Positions 50,659-59,689 of a stretch of 64,000 bases of DNA are shown here, piece by piece. The stretch is from NCBI RefSeq assembly GCF_013003915.1, contig NZ_JABAIV010000001.1:124001-188000 (forward strand), given 5' to 3'. How positions within the stretch are numbered: the first letter of the stretch is position 1; each line of letters begins with the position of its first letter. This DNA comes from Telluria aromaticivorans (GTDB lineage Bacteria; Pseudomonadota; Gammaproteobacteria; Burkholderiales; Burkholderiaceae_D). The translations under genes and the position numbers were made by a program. The notes beneath the pieces were generated by a model that was given only the letters and a program-made list of their open reading frames with translations, made no database searches and had not been told where the DNA came from.

Positions 50659-53078
50659 GTGATACTTCCCCTTAAGCGTAGTGCGTTGCCGATCACCGAA
50701 ACCGAGCTCAAGCTCATGGCAAGCGCAGCAATCATTGGCGACAGAAGCTGCCCCGTGAAGGGATAAAGAAGACCTGCAGCCAGCGGAATCCCCATGGCGT
50801 TATACACGAAGGCAAAACCTAGATTCTGCCTCATGTTGCGGACGGTCTCCAGCGAAAGAAGTCGCGATCGCGCAATCGCACGCAAGTCGCCCTTGATGAG
50901 GGTGACGTGAGCGGAATTGATCGCAACGTCAGTACCGGTACCCATCGCAATCCCGACGTTTGCCTTCGCCAGGGCCGGGGCATCGTTGATGCCATCGCCG
51001 GCCATTGCCACGACCTTGCCCTGTTGCTGGAGCCGCTCGACCAGGGCCAGCTTGTCCTGCGGCTTGACCTCTCCGTAGACCTCCGAAATCCCGAGCTTCG
51101 CCGCGACGGCTTTCGCCGTGGTCACGCCATCGCCGGTCGCCATCACCACCGTCATGCCGGCGTCGCGCAGGGTCGTTAGGGCTTCCAGCGTCGTCGCCTT
51201 GATTGGGTCCGACACGGCGATCAGGCCCGCGAGCTTCCCTTGCAGCGCGAGGTAGATCACGCTTGCACCGAGATGTCGAAGCTCTTCCGCAGCCTTTTGT
51301 AGCGGCGTCCAGTCAACGTTCTCGGTATCCATGAGGGCCGTGTTGCCCAATGCAACCCGCTCGCCCTGCACGGTTCCGCGTACCCCGATTCCGCTCGACG
51401 ATTCGAAGCTTTCGGGCTTGTGCAGCCCTAAACTCCGTCTGCGTGCCTCTGCGACTATCGCGTGTGCCAGCGGATGTTCGCTTCCCTGGTCGATGCTTGC
51501 TGCGATCCGTAGAACATCCTCTTCCTGATATCCAGGCGCAGCGATCGCCCGGTCGAACGCCGGCTTTCCCTCCGTGAGCGTGCCCGTTTTGTCGACGATG
51601 ATCGTATCAACCTTGCGCATTGCTTCGATCGCAGCGGCGTCGCGGAACAGCACACCCTGCGTAGCGGCGCGGCCAGTGGCAGCCATGATCGACATCGGCG
51701 TTGCCAGCCCCAAGGCGCACGGGCAGGCAATGATCAATACTGCCACGGCATTCACAAAACCGTAGACCCAGCTGGGCTCCGGTCCGAACAGGCCCCACCC
51801 CAATAAAGTGAGCAGTGCAATGGCAGCAACGACGGTCACGAAATAGCCGGCGACTATGTCTGCCAGCCGCTGCATGGGCGCCCGTGAGCGCTGCGCCTGT
51901 GCGACCATCTGCACGATTTGCGACAGCATAGTTTGCGATCCTACTCTCTCGGAGCGAATAACAAGACTGCCACTCGTATTGATGGTCGCGCCGATGACCT
52001 TGTCGCCCGGCCTCTTTGTCACCGGCATCGGCTCGCCAGTAAGCATGGCTTCGTCCACGGCACTTTCGCCCTCCAGGACCACTCCATCGGCTGGCACCTT
52101 CTCACCAGGCCTGACCCGCAGCGAGTCGCCGATGTGGACATGCGAAAGCTCGATGTCTTCTTCGGTGCCGTCGGCACGAATCCGCCTGGCTGTTTTCGGC
52201 GCAAGTCCCAGCAAGGATTTGATCGCCGCCGACGTTTGCGAACGCGCGCGTAGTTCGAGGATCTGACCAAGCAGGGTTAGCGAAACGATGACGGCGGCGG
52301 CCTCGTAATAGACACCGATGCGGCCGTGCATCGCAAAGTTCGCCGGGAACAGGCCTGGCAAAAGGGTCGCAACCAGGCTGTATCCATATGCCGCAGCGAC
52401 CCCAGTGCTGATCAAGGTCCACATGTTGGGGCTGCGATTTCTGAAAGACTGCGCGCCACGGACAAAGAAGGGCCATCCGGCCCACAGGACGACTGGCGTG
52501 CTGAGCACGAACTCGATCCAGCTCTGGTAGGCAAGCCCCCCTCTGAATATCCGGTGCCCTGCCATTGCCATGACGGTGACGACCACGGTCAGCGGAAGCG
52601 TCCACCAGAAACGGAGGCGGAAATCCACAAGCTCGGGGTTCTCTCCATCCTCCAGCAATGGCAACATAGGCTCAAGCGACATCCCGCATATCGGGCAATT
52701 GCCTGGCGCAGCTTGCTGGACTTCGGGATGCATTGGGCAGGTATAAATCGTCCCTGCAGGCGCCTCCAGCATGACAGCAGGAGCGCTTTTCTCTATATGG
52801 CTGGCGGGGTTGGCGCGAAACTTGTCCATGCACTTCAGGCTACAGAAGTGATACAGGACTCCTTCGTGCTCGATGCGGCGATCCGCCCGGTCGGCAACGC
52901 TCATGCCGCACACCGGATCGGTAACGGACTTTTCTAGTAATGCCGAGGCTTGATGCTCAGCTGTGCCTGCAGTGTCCATGGTAACGAGCCCGGCCGGTGC
53001 AAGGTCGTGCTCATGCGAATGGTGGCAATCGTGACCGTTGTGCTGGTGACCGGAAGGCTTTTGCCTTTCATCTTTCAT
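50655..53078 (-). CDS. P1B-type copper-translocating ATPase with YHS domain
   Basis: An 807-residue ATPase; ATG 53078 follows GGAGCTGTC. The N terminus is His-rich ([16 protein letters not shown]), then comes a YHS domain (~53-95: [32 protein letters not shown]) and a heavy-metal-binding domain (~112-137: [19 protein letters not shown]). No classical HMA domain is present. The core has [10 protein letters not shown] (TM metal site), [11 protein letters not shown] with phospho-Asp496, and [10 protein letters not shown]. It should export Cu(I) or Ag(I) to the periplasm. It is 75 nt downstream of the ferredoxin gene. Confidence 0.92.
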   Translation of the reverse strand: MKDERQKPSGHQHNGHDCHHSHEHDLAPAGLVTMDTAGTAEHQASALLEKSVTDPVCGMSVADRADRRIEHEGVLYHFCSLKCMDKFRANPASHIEKSAPAVMLEAPAGTIYTCPMHPEVQQAAPGNCPICGMSLEPMLPLLEDGENPELVDFRLRFWWTLPLTVVVTVMAMAGHRIFRGGLAYQSWIEFVLSTPVVLWAGWPFFVRGAQSFRNRSPNMWTLISTGVAAAYGYSLVATLLPGLFPANFAMHGRIGVYYEAAAVIVSLTLLGQILELRARSQTSAAIKSLLGLAPKTARRIRADGTEEDIELSHVHIGDSLRVRPGEKVPADGVVLEGESAVDEAMLTGEPMPVTKRPGDKVIGATINTSGSLVIRSERVGSQTMLSQIVQMVAQAQRSRAPMQRLADIVAGYFVTVVAAIALLTLLGWGLFGPEPSWVYGFVNAVAVLIIACPCALGLATPMSIMAATGRAATQGVLFRDAAAIEAMRKVDTIIVDKTGTLTEGKPAFDRAIAAPGYQEEDVLRIAASIDQGSEHPLAHAIVAEARRRSLGLHKPESFESSSGIGVRGTVQGERVALGNTALMDTENVDWTPLQKAAEELRHLGASVIYLALQGKLAGLIAVSDPIKATTLEALTTLRDAGMTVVMATGDGVTTAKAVAAKLGISEVYGEVKPQDKLALVERLQQQGKVVAMAGDGINDAPALAKANVGIAMGTGTDVAINSAHVTLIKGDLRAIARSRLLSLETVRNMRQNLGFAFVYNAMGIPLAAGLLYPFTGQLLSPMIAALAMSLSSVSVIGNALRLRGSIT

Positions 53079-53153
53079 GACAGCTCCAGTAAAAACGCTT
53101 GCAATTGAAGTGCGCGTTCCGCTTGTCAAATGACGCCTGCGCTCGTTCGCGGC

Positions 53154-53492
53154 CTAACCGTTTTCCTTCGCGTGATTCAAGGAATACCGTGGGATCTCGA
53201 CGGTAAGATCCGTGTTTGCGAGAATCGCCTGACACGACAAGCGGGACAAGCGCTCGACGCCCCATGCACGGTCGAGCATATCCTCTTCGTCTTCGGTCGC
53301 TTGCTCGAGAGACGCGTATCCCTCACGCACCACGAGATGGCATGTCGTGCATGCGCCGACCTTGCCACACGCATGATCAATGTCGATTCCACTCGCCAGC
53401 AGAGCATCGCAGATGCTCGCGCCAGGAGCGGCTTCGAACGATGTTCCGTCAGGAGCACAGAGAGGATGCGGAAGTACGGTAATCCTAGGCAT
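53154..53492 (-). CDS. Adrenodoxin-type 2Fe-2S ferredoxin
   Basis: A 112-residue protein with IDHACGKVGACTTCHLVVRE and a final Cys in RLSRLSCQAILA, the four-Cys pattern (CxxxxxCxxC...C) of vertebrate-type/isc ferredoxins. DGTSFEAAPGASICDALLAS is the fold's N-terminal hallmark. Such proteins carry electrons for Fe-S assembly or P450s. Here there are no isc genes around; it sits between a 77-aa protein (8-nt overlap) and a copper ATPase, behind a CueR-type promoter. It may substitute for copper-damaged Fe-S carriers, which is inferred. Confidence 0.88.
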   Translation of the reverse strand: MPRITVLPHPLCAPDGTSFEAAPGASICDALLASGIDIDHACGKVGACTTCHLVVREGYASLEQATEDEEDMLDRAWGVERLSRLSCQAILANTDLTVEIPRYSLNHAKENG

Positions 53493-53718
53493 TCATGCCA
53501 TCCTTGCCCAAGCCAGGGCTTCGGTAGCGACAAAACAGACACCCGTCAGCAGGTCCGCTCGTTCGGTAGGGCGCGCCTTGGCCAGCGCTGGCAGAGGTGG
53601 CTTCGTCTGGCCCGGCCAATGCGGTCTCCAGGGCGCCTATAGGAAGCAAGGCGCTGGGCTTGCCGCGGAATTCCGCCTCCTCCAGCGCGAGGGTTTTCTC
53701 ATATTTACGGGAGTGCAT
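53485..53718 (-). CDS. 77-aa protein of unknown function, first gene of the copper/ferredoxin operon
   Basis: Start ATG 53716-53718 with GGAG 9-12 nt upstream, just downstream of the CueR-type promoter. The protein begins MHSRKYEKTLALEEAEFRGK and ends with CLFCRYRSPGLGKDGMNA, carrying a single CxxC. No known domain is seen. Its position as the first gene and an 8-nt overlap with the ferredoxin gene support it as real. The longer frame up to 53778 would run through the promoter and is rejected. Confidence 0.6.
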   Translation of the reverse strand: MHSRKYEKTLALEEAEFRGKPSALLPIGALETALAGPDEATSASAGQGAPYRTSGPADGCLFCRYRSPGLGKDGMNA

Positions 53719-53747
53719 GAATAAATCTCCAGTGGGTTGACAAATCC

Positions 53748-53778
53748 ACTGTAAACCTTCCAACAATTGAAAGGTCAA
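53748..53778 (-). promoter_or_regulatory. CueR/MerR-type promoter for the 77-aa/ferredoxin/ATPase operon
   Basis: On the minus strand TTGACC (-35, 53773-53778) and TACAGT (-10, 53748-53753) are 19 bp apart, the long spacer diagnostic of MerR-family activation. The spacer dyad ACCTTTC-N7-GGAAGGT (53755-53775) has the CueR operator form ACCTTCC-N7-GGAAGGT with one mismatch. It lies 30 bp upstream of the 77-aa gene. The second such site in the window is at 61221. Confidence 0.8.
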
Positions 53779-54013
53779 GCTGATTTTTTCATGGAGCAGC
53801 GATGTGCACTTGCAGCCAGTCGCTGCTCTGATTCATCGGAGACGAAGACGTTCTCCTCCACCGTTGGGCTGTCGGCACAGCAGCGTTGAAGGAGAATTGA
53901 TCTCGTGATACGCCTTAGGTAAAGCTCGGAGCCGGACCGCTTATCGAGATGGCGGACAGATGCCGCGGTACTGCCGCCGCGGCCCCGAGTAGGGTGAGTA
54001 CGGATTGGGAAAG
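53779..54013. other. Gap between CueR-type promoter and the DUF305 gene
   Basis: 235 bp without a supported gene. A minus-strand frame (53775-54047) overlaps the operator and has no ribosome binding site. A promoter or 3' end for the DUF305 transcript is expected here, but no terminator is recognised. Confidence 0.4.
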
Positions 54014-54430
54014 TTATTTGGCCGGTGCTGGATGCTTTGCCAGCCACTGGTCGAGCTTTTTAATTTCCTTCGTCTGGTCCGAGATGATCTTCTTGGCCAT
54101 TGCCTGCATTTGCGGATCCTTGCCATGTTTGAGCTGCGCTTTTGCCATGTCGATCCCGGCCTGGTGGTGCGATCGCATCATCGTGGCGAAGTCATGGTCA
54201 TGGTTGCCACTCATCTGCATGCTGGACATCTTCTGGTGCATGGCCTGCATGGACTGCATCATCTCGTGCCCAGGCATGTCATGCCCTGCATGGCCAGCCT
54301 GCGCCGTTTGGCCGGCCGCCACGCCATGTTGCGCGTGTTGCTCCGACTGCGCCATCGAATTTGCTGACACACCAAAGACAAGTGCAGCTGCACTGGCCAT
54401 GAGAGCAATACGGGTTTGTATTTTCGTCAT
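54014..54430 (-). CDS. DUF305-family periplasmic copper-related protein
   Basis: A 138-residue secreted protein (signal MTKIQTRIALMASAAALVFG, then VSANSMAQ). The mature part is rich in His and Met (HAQHGV, GHAGHDMPGHEMMQSMQAMH, MSGNHDHDF). The DUF305 core is FATMMRSHHQAGIDMAKAQL ... KIISDQTKEIKKLDQWL. DUF305 proteins resemble ferritin-like bundles and CopM-type copper binders. It probably buffers periplasmic copper. It is expressed alone on the minus strand, opposite the main copper operon. Confidence 0.82.
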   Translation of the reverse strand: MTKIQTRIALMASAAALVFGVSANSMAQSEQHAQHGVAAGQTAQAGHAGHDMPGHEMMQSMQAMHQKMSSMQMSGNHDHDFATMMRSHHQAGIDMAKAQLKHGKDPQMQAMAKKIISDQTKEIKKLDQWLAKHPAPAK

Positions 54431-54674
54431 GTTCCTCTCCTTGTACTAATTGATCACTGAGCGGCGCCGAATAACGGGAGCCACGCGTCGAGTGCCGATT
54501 TTGGACGGAATCCGACGGTGCATGCTGTGCGCTGACGCACCCTGTATGTACATCTTCGCAAGTCAGCGTACCCACATTACCTTCGCATGCCGTTTTTGCT
54601 AGACCGGCGCCTGACTTTAGTCAGCCTTAAGGCAATTCCACGCCAAAATCTGTCGTGCTATACTCGCCGCACCT

Positions 54675-55103
54675 ATGAACCGCGCACTCAAGACATTTCT
54701 GGTTTGGCTACTGTTGGCCGTGCTTCCGCTCCACGCGGTTGCAGGCAGCCGTATGTCGTGCGGCCCGGTTCACACGCAATCCGGCGGGGGTTCGGTCGTT
54801 GCTAGCGCGCAGGCCGACAAGCATGTAGCCGATGCGCACGCTCATCACGAAAACGAGCATGCAAACCAAGCGCATGACTCCGCGGTCGATACCGACTCGG
54901 CAGACTCCAAGGCCGGAAAAAAGCAACATTCCACCTGCAGCGCCTGCTCCGCGTTCTGCCTGGGCGCCGTTGCGCCACCCTCCACTCATCTCGCTGTCCC
55001 GGCTTTCGATGGCTCTAATGCAGTCATCGTTGCACCTGCGGCCTTCGCCGTAGGCTTCATCCAGGACGGCCCTCAGCGCCCTCCCAGGCACCATTCCGCC
55101 TAA
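54675..55103 (+). CDS. DUF2946/CopL-like secreted Cys-His protein
   Basis: A 142-residue protein with signal peptide MNRALKTFLVWLLLAVLPLH (then AVAG), a His-rich middle (HVADAHAHHENEHANQAHDS) and a Cys cluster STCSACSAFCLGAVAPPSTH. This layout resembles DUF2946-type and CopL-like proteins often found at the front of copper gene clusters. It is the first plus-strand gene of the island and may be periplasmic or membrane attached. A dyad CTGAC-TTTA-GTCAG (54611-54624) lies upstream and could be regulatory. Confidence 0.65.
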   Translation: MNRALKTFLVWLLLAVLPLHAVAGSRMSCGPVHTQSGGGSVVASAQADKHVADAHAHHENEHANQAHDSAVDTDSADSKAGKKQHSTCSACSAFCLGAVAPPSTHLAVPAFDGSNAVIVAPAAFAVGFIQDGPQRPPRHHSA

Positions 55104-55203
55104 ATCCAGCAAGAGCTGACCCGCTGTTTCAATGCGGTTGTCATCGCTCTTGAGCACTCGAGCGTGCCCCTGCACGCCCTGTCACCGATTTTGAGGATTG
55201 ACC

Positions 55204-55560
55204 ATGACCTCCAAGCTATTGGCTGCCGCTATTGGCGCCCTGTTGGTCCTGCCGATGTACGCGCAGGCCCAGCAATCCCGACCGTTGGCAGACCCTGCCG
55301 ACGCCGCTGCGGCAGTCCCGCCGACCGTGTACGAATCGGTCATCGCCAGGTCTTTGCCTGCTCCGCAGGAGGCCCAGACGCCTGACAAATCCTGGCGTGC
55401 GGCAAACAATACCGTCGCCGGCGCGCCGGGTCACGCAGGACATGCGGTTCACAGTAGCGAACCGAAGCTCCAGGGTCATGCACCAGCGACGGCACCGTCA
55501 TCTCCTTCAGCGGCTTCCAAACCGGCCCCTGCTCCTGTCGACCATAGCAAACATCATTAA
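55204..55560 (+). CDS. Secreted His-rich protein of the copper cluster
   Basis: A 118-residue protein from ATG 55204 with signal peptide (MTSKLLAAAIGALLVLPMYA, then QA). The mature part is disordered, Pro/Ala-rich, with a His-rich region (HAGHAVHSSE) and a C-terminal DHSKHH. Low complexity prevents a family call; proteins of this type are common beside TolC-like/CopA-type genes and may bind copper. It lies 12 nt before the TolC-like gene, so probably in one operon. Confidence 0.6.
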   Translation: MTSKLLAAAIGALLVLPMYAQAQQSRPLADPADAAAAVPPTVYESVIARSLPAPQEAQTPDKSWRAANNTVAGAPGHAGHAVHSSEPKLQGHAPATAPSSPSAASKPAPAPVDHSKHH

Positions 55561-55572
55561 GGCGGACACATA

Positions 55573-56991
55573 ATGACAATAAAGCCTTCTATCCCCACAT
55601 TTCGTGCCATCGCGGCAGGCGCCATGGTCCTTGCGTTGAGTGGTTGTGCGACGTTCTCGAAGGACGGCGGCTTGGATGCGGTCTCAGCCTTGACCGCCGA
55701 GCGTACAGGCCAGGATGTTCGCCTCCCCAAGGCTAATGCTGACGGCGCGGCCATTCAGGACGAGCTGAACCAGTTGCTGAAGCAGCCGCTCAGCCCCGAC
55801 AGCGCCGTACGCATTGCCCTGATCAACAACCGTGGCCTGCGCGCATCGCTCGCCGAACTGGGTGTCGCCGAGACTGACCTGGTGCAGGCCGGCCGCATGG
55901 CTAACCCCGGGTTCAGTTTCAGCCGCATGTCCGGTGGCGGCGAGACCGAGATCGAGCGCAGCGTCATGTTTGACCTCGTCGGATTGTTGACGATTCCGAT
56001 CCGCCGCGATATCGAGTCGCGGCGCTTCGAGAGTGCCAAGCTGGTTGCCGCAACCGAAGCAGTCCGCCTGGCGGCGGATACCCGCAAGGCCTGGTTCAAT
56101 GCCGTCGCCGCAGGGCAGTCTGCACGCTACGCAGAACAGGTGCGTGAGGCAGCCGAGGCAAGCGCCGAACTGGCGCAGCGCATGGCGAAAGTTGGAAACT
56201 TCAGTGCCCTCGACAAAGCGCGCGAGCAGGCATTCTCGGCGGAGGCCGCAACCCAGCTTGCCCGCGCCCGGCACAACGCGACGGCTGCCCGTGAGCAGCT
56301 TGCAAGGCTGATGGGCGTATGGGGAGAGAACACCGCGTTCCAACTTCCCGACCGGCTTCCAGATCTTCCGGCCGCGCCGCGTGAGGCGGGCAATATCGAG
56401 TCGCTCGCCATGCAGCAGCGTCTTGACGTCCGGATGGCGAAGCTCAGCACCGAATCGACCGCGCGCGCCTTGGGCTTGAGCAAAGCGACCGGCGTCATTA
56501 ACGTCCTTGATGCGGGCTACGTCAACTCAAGCAAATCGGGTTCGCCGCGAGAAAACGGTTACGAGATCGAGCTTTCCCTGCCGATTTTCGATTGGGGAGG
56601 CGCACGTGTGGCAAAGGCCGAGGCGATCTACATGCAGTCGGTTCACCGAACCGCCAACACCGCCACGCTTGCCCGTTCGCAGGTACGCGAAGCCTACTCC
56701 GCTTACCGCACTACCTACGACGTCGCCAGGCAGCATCGCGACGAACTGGTCCCCTTGCGGAAAAAGATCTCTGAAGAAACTCTGCTCCGCTACAACGGCA
56801 TGCTCATGAGCGTCTTCGAACTGCTGGCCGACGCACGCGCACAGATCGCGGGCGTGAATGCGGCAATCGACGCCCAGCGTGACTATTGGATCGCAGAAAC
56901 CGACCTGCAGGCCGCCATTAGCGGAACTGGCGGTTCGTCGATCTCTACGGCTTCCACCGCCGCTTCACCCGAAGCCGCTGCAGAACATTAA
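55573..56991 (+). CDS. TolC-family outer-membrane factor (CusC-like) without RND partners
   Basis: A 472-residue lipoprotein: signal with lipobox LALSGC and a TolC-type body (SVMFDLVGLLTIPIRRDIES, RMAKVGNFSALDKAREQAFS, LSLPIFDWGGARVAKAEAIY, LRYNGMLMSVFELLADARAQ). Each TolC-type repeat has the Phe/Trp beta-strand plus long helices. It normally works with CusB/CusA, yet no membrane-fusion or RND gene is nearby. It is followed after 18 nt by the multicopper oxidase gene. It may take the place of a CopB/PcoB-type outer-membrane protein, or use partners from elsewhere (inference). Confidence 0.85.
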   Translation: MTIKPSIPTFRAIAAGAMVLALSGCATFSKDGGLDAVSALTAERTGQDVRLPKANADGAAIQDELNQLLKQPLSPDSAVRIALINNRGLRASLAELGVAETDLVQAGRMANPGFSFSRMSGGGETEIERSVMFDLVGLLTIPIRRDIESRRFESAKLVAATEAVRLAADTRKAWFNAVAAGQSARYAEQVREAAEASAELAQRMAKVGNFSALDKAREQAFSAEAATQLARARHNATAAREQLARLMGVWGENTAFQLPDRLPDLPAAPREAGNIESLAMQQRLDVRMAKLSTESTARALGLSKATGVINVLDAGYVNSSKSGSPRENGYEIELSLPIFDWGGARVAKAEAIYMQSVHRTANTATLARSQVREAYSAYRTTYDVARQHRDELVPLRKKISEETLLRYNGMLMSVFELLADARAQIAGVNAAIDAQRDYWIAETDLQAAISGTGGSSISTASTAASPEAAAEH

Positions 56992-57009
56992 ACAAGGAAT
57001 AGATTGACC

Positions 57010-58401
57010 ATGAGCTCTCGTCGCGATTTTTTCACTGGTGCCGCCGCCTTGGTAGGCGCTGGATTAGTAACCCGTGCCGGCGCCGCCACCCTCCCGGAAG
57101 CGCCGATCATGACCAGCGCGGCTACGCAGCCGCCACCGCCGCCACCGAACGGCCGGCCGTATAACCCGGTCGTCACCCTGAACGGATGGTCCCTGCCGTG
57201 GCGCATGAACAATGGCGTCAAGGAGTTTCACCTGATCGCCGAACCTGTCGTGCGCGAGATTGCACCCGGCATGAAAGCCAACCTGTGGGGCTACAACGGT
57301 CAGAGTCCAGGGCCGACCATCGAGGTAGTCGAGGGTGACCGCGTGCGTATCTTCGTAACCAACAAACTGCCGGAGCACACCAGCATCCACTGGCATGGCC
57401 AGCGGCTGCCGAACGGCATGGACGGCGTCACAGGCCTGAACCAGCCGGGCATACAGCCGGGCAAGACCTTCGTCTACGAGTTCGTAGCTCGCCGGCCCGG
57501 GACTTTCATGTACCACCCACATGCCGACGAAATGGTGCAGATGGCCATGGGGATGATGGGCTTTTGGGTGACCCACCCGAAAAATCCTGCCCACCACAAG
57601 GTCGATAGGGATTTCGTCTTCCTCCTGAATGCCTACGATATCGAGCCCGGCAGCTACACGCCGCGGGTCAACGAGATGCTCGACTTTAATATCTGGACCT
57701 TCAATAGCCGCGTGTTCCCGGGCATCGACACAATGAATGTTCGCCAAGGCGACCGTGTGCGCATCCGCACCGGCAATTTGACGATGACTAACCACCCGAT
57801 CCATCTGCACGGCCATGAGTTCGAGGTCACCGGGACCGACGGCGGGTGGACCCGTCCCGAGTCGCGCTGGCCGGAGGTAACAACCGACGTTGCGGTGGGC
57901 CAGATGCGCGCGATTGAATTTATCGCGGACGAGCCAGGCGACTGGGCCTTCCATTGCCACAAGTCGCACCACACGATGAACGCGATGGGCCATGACGTGC
58001 CAACGCTCATCGGGGTGGACCACCGCGGTGTGGCCGAAAAGATTACGAAGCTCGTTCCCGACTATATGGTCATGGGCGACAAGGGCGGTTCGATGGGCGA
58101 CATGGAAATGCCGCTCCCGGAAAACACCCTGCCGATGATGACCGGCCAAGGACCTTTCGGTGGGGTCGAGATGGGCGGAATGTTCACCGTCCTGAAGGTG
58201 CGCAAGGACCAGAAGGCAGGCAACTACAAGGATCCTGGCTGGTACAAGCACCCTGCCGGCACTGTCGCCTACGAGTGGAAAGGCGAGCCACCGAGCGCCG
58301 TGCGAAGCAATACCGCGGGTGGTCAGGCGATGCCTGCTACGCAGGCCGCAGATGTCGAAGTAACCGTACGTAAGCCTACTGGCCACAAGGGCCATCACTA
58401 A
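57010..58401 (+). CDS. Periplasmic multicopper oxidase (copper resistance)
   Basis: A 463-residue enzyme with a Tat-type signal (SSRRDFFTGAAALVGAGLVT). Copper-ligand motifs are HTSIHWHGQRLPNGMDGV (His127 region), FMYHPHADEMVQMAMGMMGF, HPIHLHGHEFEVTGTDGGWT and FHCHKSHHTMNAMGH, which carries the T1 Cys, His and axial Met. A Met-rich segment follows (MGDKGGSMGDMEMPLPENTL). It should oxidise Cu(I) to Cu(II) in the periplasm. The size fits two- to three-domain CopA/CueO-like oxidases. Confidence 0.93.
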   Translation: MSSRRDFFTGAAALVGAGLVTRAGAATLPEAPIMTSAATQPPPPPPNGRPYNPVVTLNGWSLPWRMNNGVKEFHLIAEPVVREIAPGMKANLWGYNGQSPGPTIEVVEGDRVRIFVTNKLPEHTSIHWHGQRLPNGMDGVTGLNQPGIQPGKTFVYEFVARRPGTFMYHPHADEMVQMAMGMMGFWVTHPKNPAHHKVDRDFVFLLNAYDIEPGSYTPRVNEMLDFNIWTFNSRVFPGIDTMNVRQGDRVRIRTGNLTMTNHPIHLHGHEFEVTGTDGGWTRPESRWPEVTTDVAVGQMRAIEFIADEPGDWAFHCHKSHHTMNAMGHDVPTLIGVDHRGVAEKITKLVPDYMVMGDKGGSMGDMEMPLPENTLPMMTGQGPFGGVEMGGMFTVLKVRKDQKAGNYKDPGWYKHPAGTVAYEWKGEPPSAVRSNTAGGQAMPATQAADVEVTVRKPTGHKGHH

Positions 58402-58423
58402 CTACAGTGCGAAAGGACTGGTC

Positions 58424-58867
58424 ATGATCCGACGATTACTTAGCCGTGCATCGCTCGCTGTTGCCCTGGGTGTTCCAGTGGCCGCGTTGGCGGCGGCCCC
58501 TGTCATCGCCGTATTCAAAAGTGAGTCGTGCGGCTGCTGCAGCGTGTGGGTAGAGCATTTGAAAGCAAATGGCTTTGCCACCCGCGTTGCCAATGTCGAC
58601 AACCCTTCCGACTACCGCGAACGTGGCGGGATTCCGAATCAACTCGGTTCGTGTCACACCGGCATGGTGCAAGGGTATGCGATCGAAGGGCACGTACCGG
58701 CCAGCGACATCAAGCGCCTGCTCAATGAAAAGCCGAAGGCAAAAGGCCTCGCAGTCCCGGCGATGCCGCTTGGTTCACCTGGCATGGAAGGACCACGCAA
58801 GGATCCGTTCGATGTCCTGCTGGTGAATGCCAACGGCAGCACCAGTGCTTACAAGCGCTACAACTGA
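58424..58867 (+). CDS. DUF411-family copper-associated protein
   Basis: A 147-residue periplasmic protein with signal MIRRLLSRASLAVALGVPVA. Core motifs: VFKSESCGCCSVWVEHLKAN, RERGGIPNQLGSCHTGMVQG, YAIEGHVPASDIKRLL and MPLGSPGME. The CxCC and later Cys/His/Met are the metal-binding hallmark of DUF411, a thioredoxin-like family that is found only beside copper or silver resistance genes. Second gene after the multicopper oxidase (22 nt). Confidence 0.92.
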   Translation: MIRRLLSRASLAVALGVPVAALAAAPVIAVFKSESCGCCSVWVEHLKANGFATRVANVDNPSDYRERGGIPNQLGSCHTGMVQGYAIEGHVPASDIKRLLNEKPKAKGLAVPAMPLGSPGMEGPRKDPFDVLLVNANGSTSAYKRYN

Positions 58868-58899
58868 ACATTATTTCTTCACCAACGAAAGGAATCACC

Positions 58900-59256
58900 A
58901 TGAACGCATTTTCGAAACTGACTTTCGCAATCGCACTGGCAGCGGCAGCGTCCGTCGCTACTGCCCAGAATGGTGCGCACGCCAGCCACGGCGGACACAA
59001 TGCGCACGCGGGCCACCAGGCTACGGCGGCAGCCGAGCTGACGGAAGGCGAAGTCAAGAAGATCGACAAGGAGGCAGGAAAAATCACGCTGCGCCACGGC
59101 GAGCTGAAGAACCTGAACATGGCTGCGATGAGCATGGTATTCCGCGCAAAGGAGCCAGCGATGCTCGACCAGGTAAAGGTCGGTGACAAGGTGAAGTTCG
59201 CGGCTGACCGTGTCAATGGCGCCATCACGATCGTCCAGCTCCAGGCGGCCCAGTAA
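58900..59256 (+). CDS. CusF-like periplasmic copper chaperone
   Basis: A 118-residue protein: signal peptide (MNAFSKLTFAIALAAAASVA), a His-rich stretch (GAHASHGGHNAHAGHQ) and a CusF-type OB-like barrel (EVKKIDKEAGKITLRHGELK, NLNMAAMSMVFRAKEPAMLD). The His and Met pairs (HGELKNLNMAAMSM) match the Cu(I) site of CusF. It would carry Cu(I) in the periplasm. It lies in the copper operon after DUF411 and before copC. Confidence 0.9.
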   Translation: MNAFSKLTFAIALAAAASVATAQNGAHASHGGHNAHAGHQATAAAELTEGEVKKIDKEAGKITLRHGELKNLNMAAMSMVFRAKEPAMLDQVKVGDKVKFAADRVNGAITIVQLQAAQ

Positions 59257-59322
59257 TTTCATCCCTTTGAACCGAGGCTCTGCGCGCCGCAAGGCGTCTG
59301 CAAGCCTCAACAGGAGAATCGC

Positions 59323-59688
59323 ATGAAAGCCAACATGCTTTGCGCCGTCGCCATGGCGGCATCTGCGCTTGTCTTCAGTTCGGCGGCGTCCGCGCACGCA
59401 AAGCTTGAATCCTCGTCGCCACAGGCAAACGCTGTTGTCAGTCCCGCGCCGACACAGGTACGGCTGCAGTTTAGCGAGCAGCTTGAGCTGCCGTTCAGCA
59501 AAGTGAAGCTGGTCGACGAGAAAGGCCTTGTCATAGAGGCTACCAGGACGGCCCTCGATAGTGCTAATCCCAAGGTACTCGTAGCAACTGTCCCGGCTTT
59601 GCACGCTGGCGCCTGGAGCGTCCAATGGTCCACCGTCACCCGCGACGGTCACAAGGTGAAGGGCCGGTACGACTTCAAGGTGAAGTGA
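59323..59688 (+). CDS. copC: Copper resistance protein CopC
   Basis: A 121-residue periplasmic protein. It has a signal peptide ending SSAASA and mature start HAKLESSSPQANAVVSPAPT, which carries the N-terminal His of the CopC Cu(II) site. The C-terminal WSVQWSTVTRDGHKVKGRYD is also typical, with the second His ligand. The cupredoxin-like CopC family binds periplasmic copper and works with CopD. Its stop is followed 1 nt later by the copD start. Confidence 0.95.
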   Translation: MKANMLCAVAMAASALVFSSAASAHAKLESSSPQANAVVSPAPTQVRLQFSEQLELPFSKVKLVDEKGLVIEATRTALDSANPKVLVATVPALHAGAWSVQWSTVTRDGHKVKGRYDFKVK

Positions 59689-59689
59689 C

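Noticed and set aside
53775..54047. 90-aa minus-strand frame upstream of the CueR-type promoter
   Set aside because: It runs into the operator and has no start signal or recognised motif; considered as a MerR remnant but the evidence is too weak.
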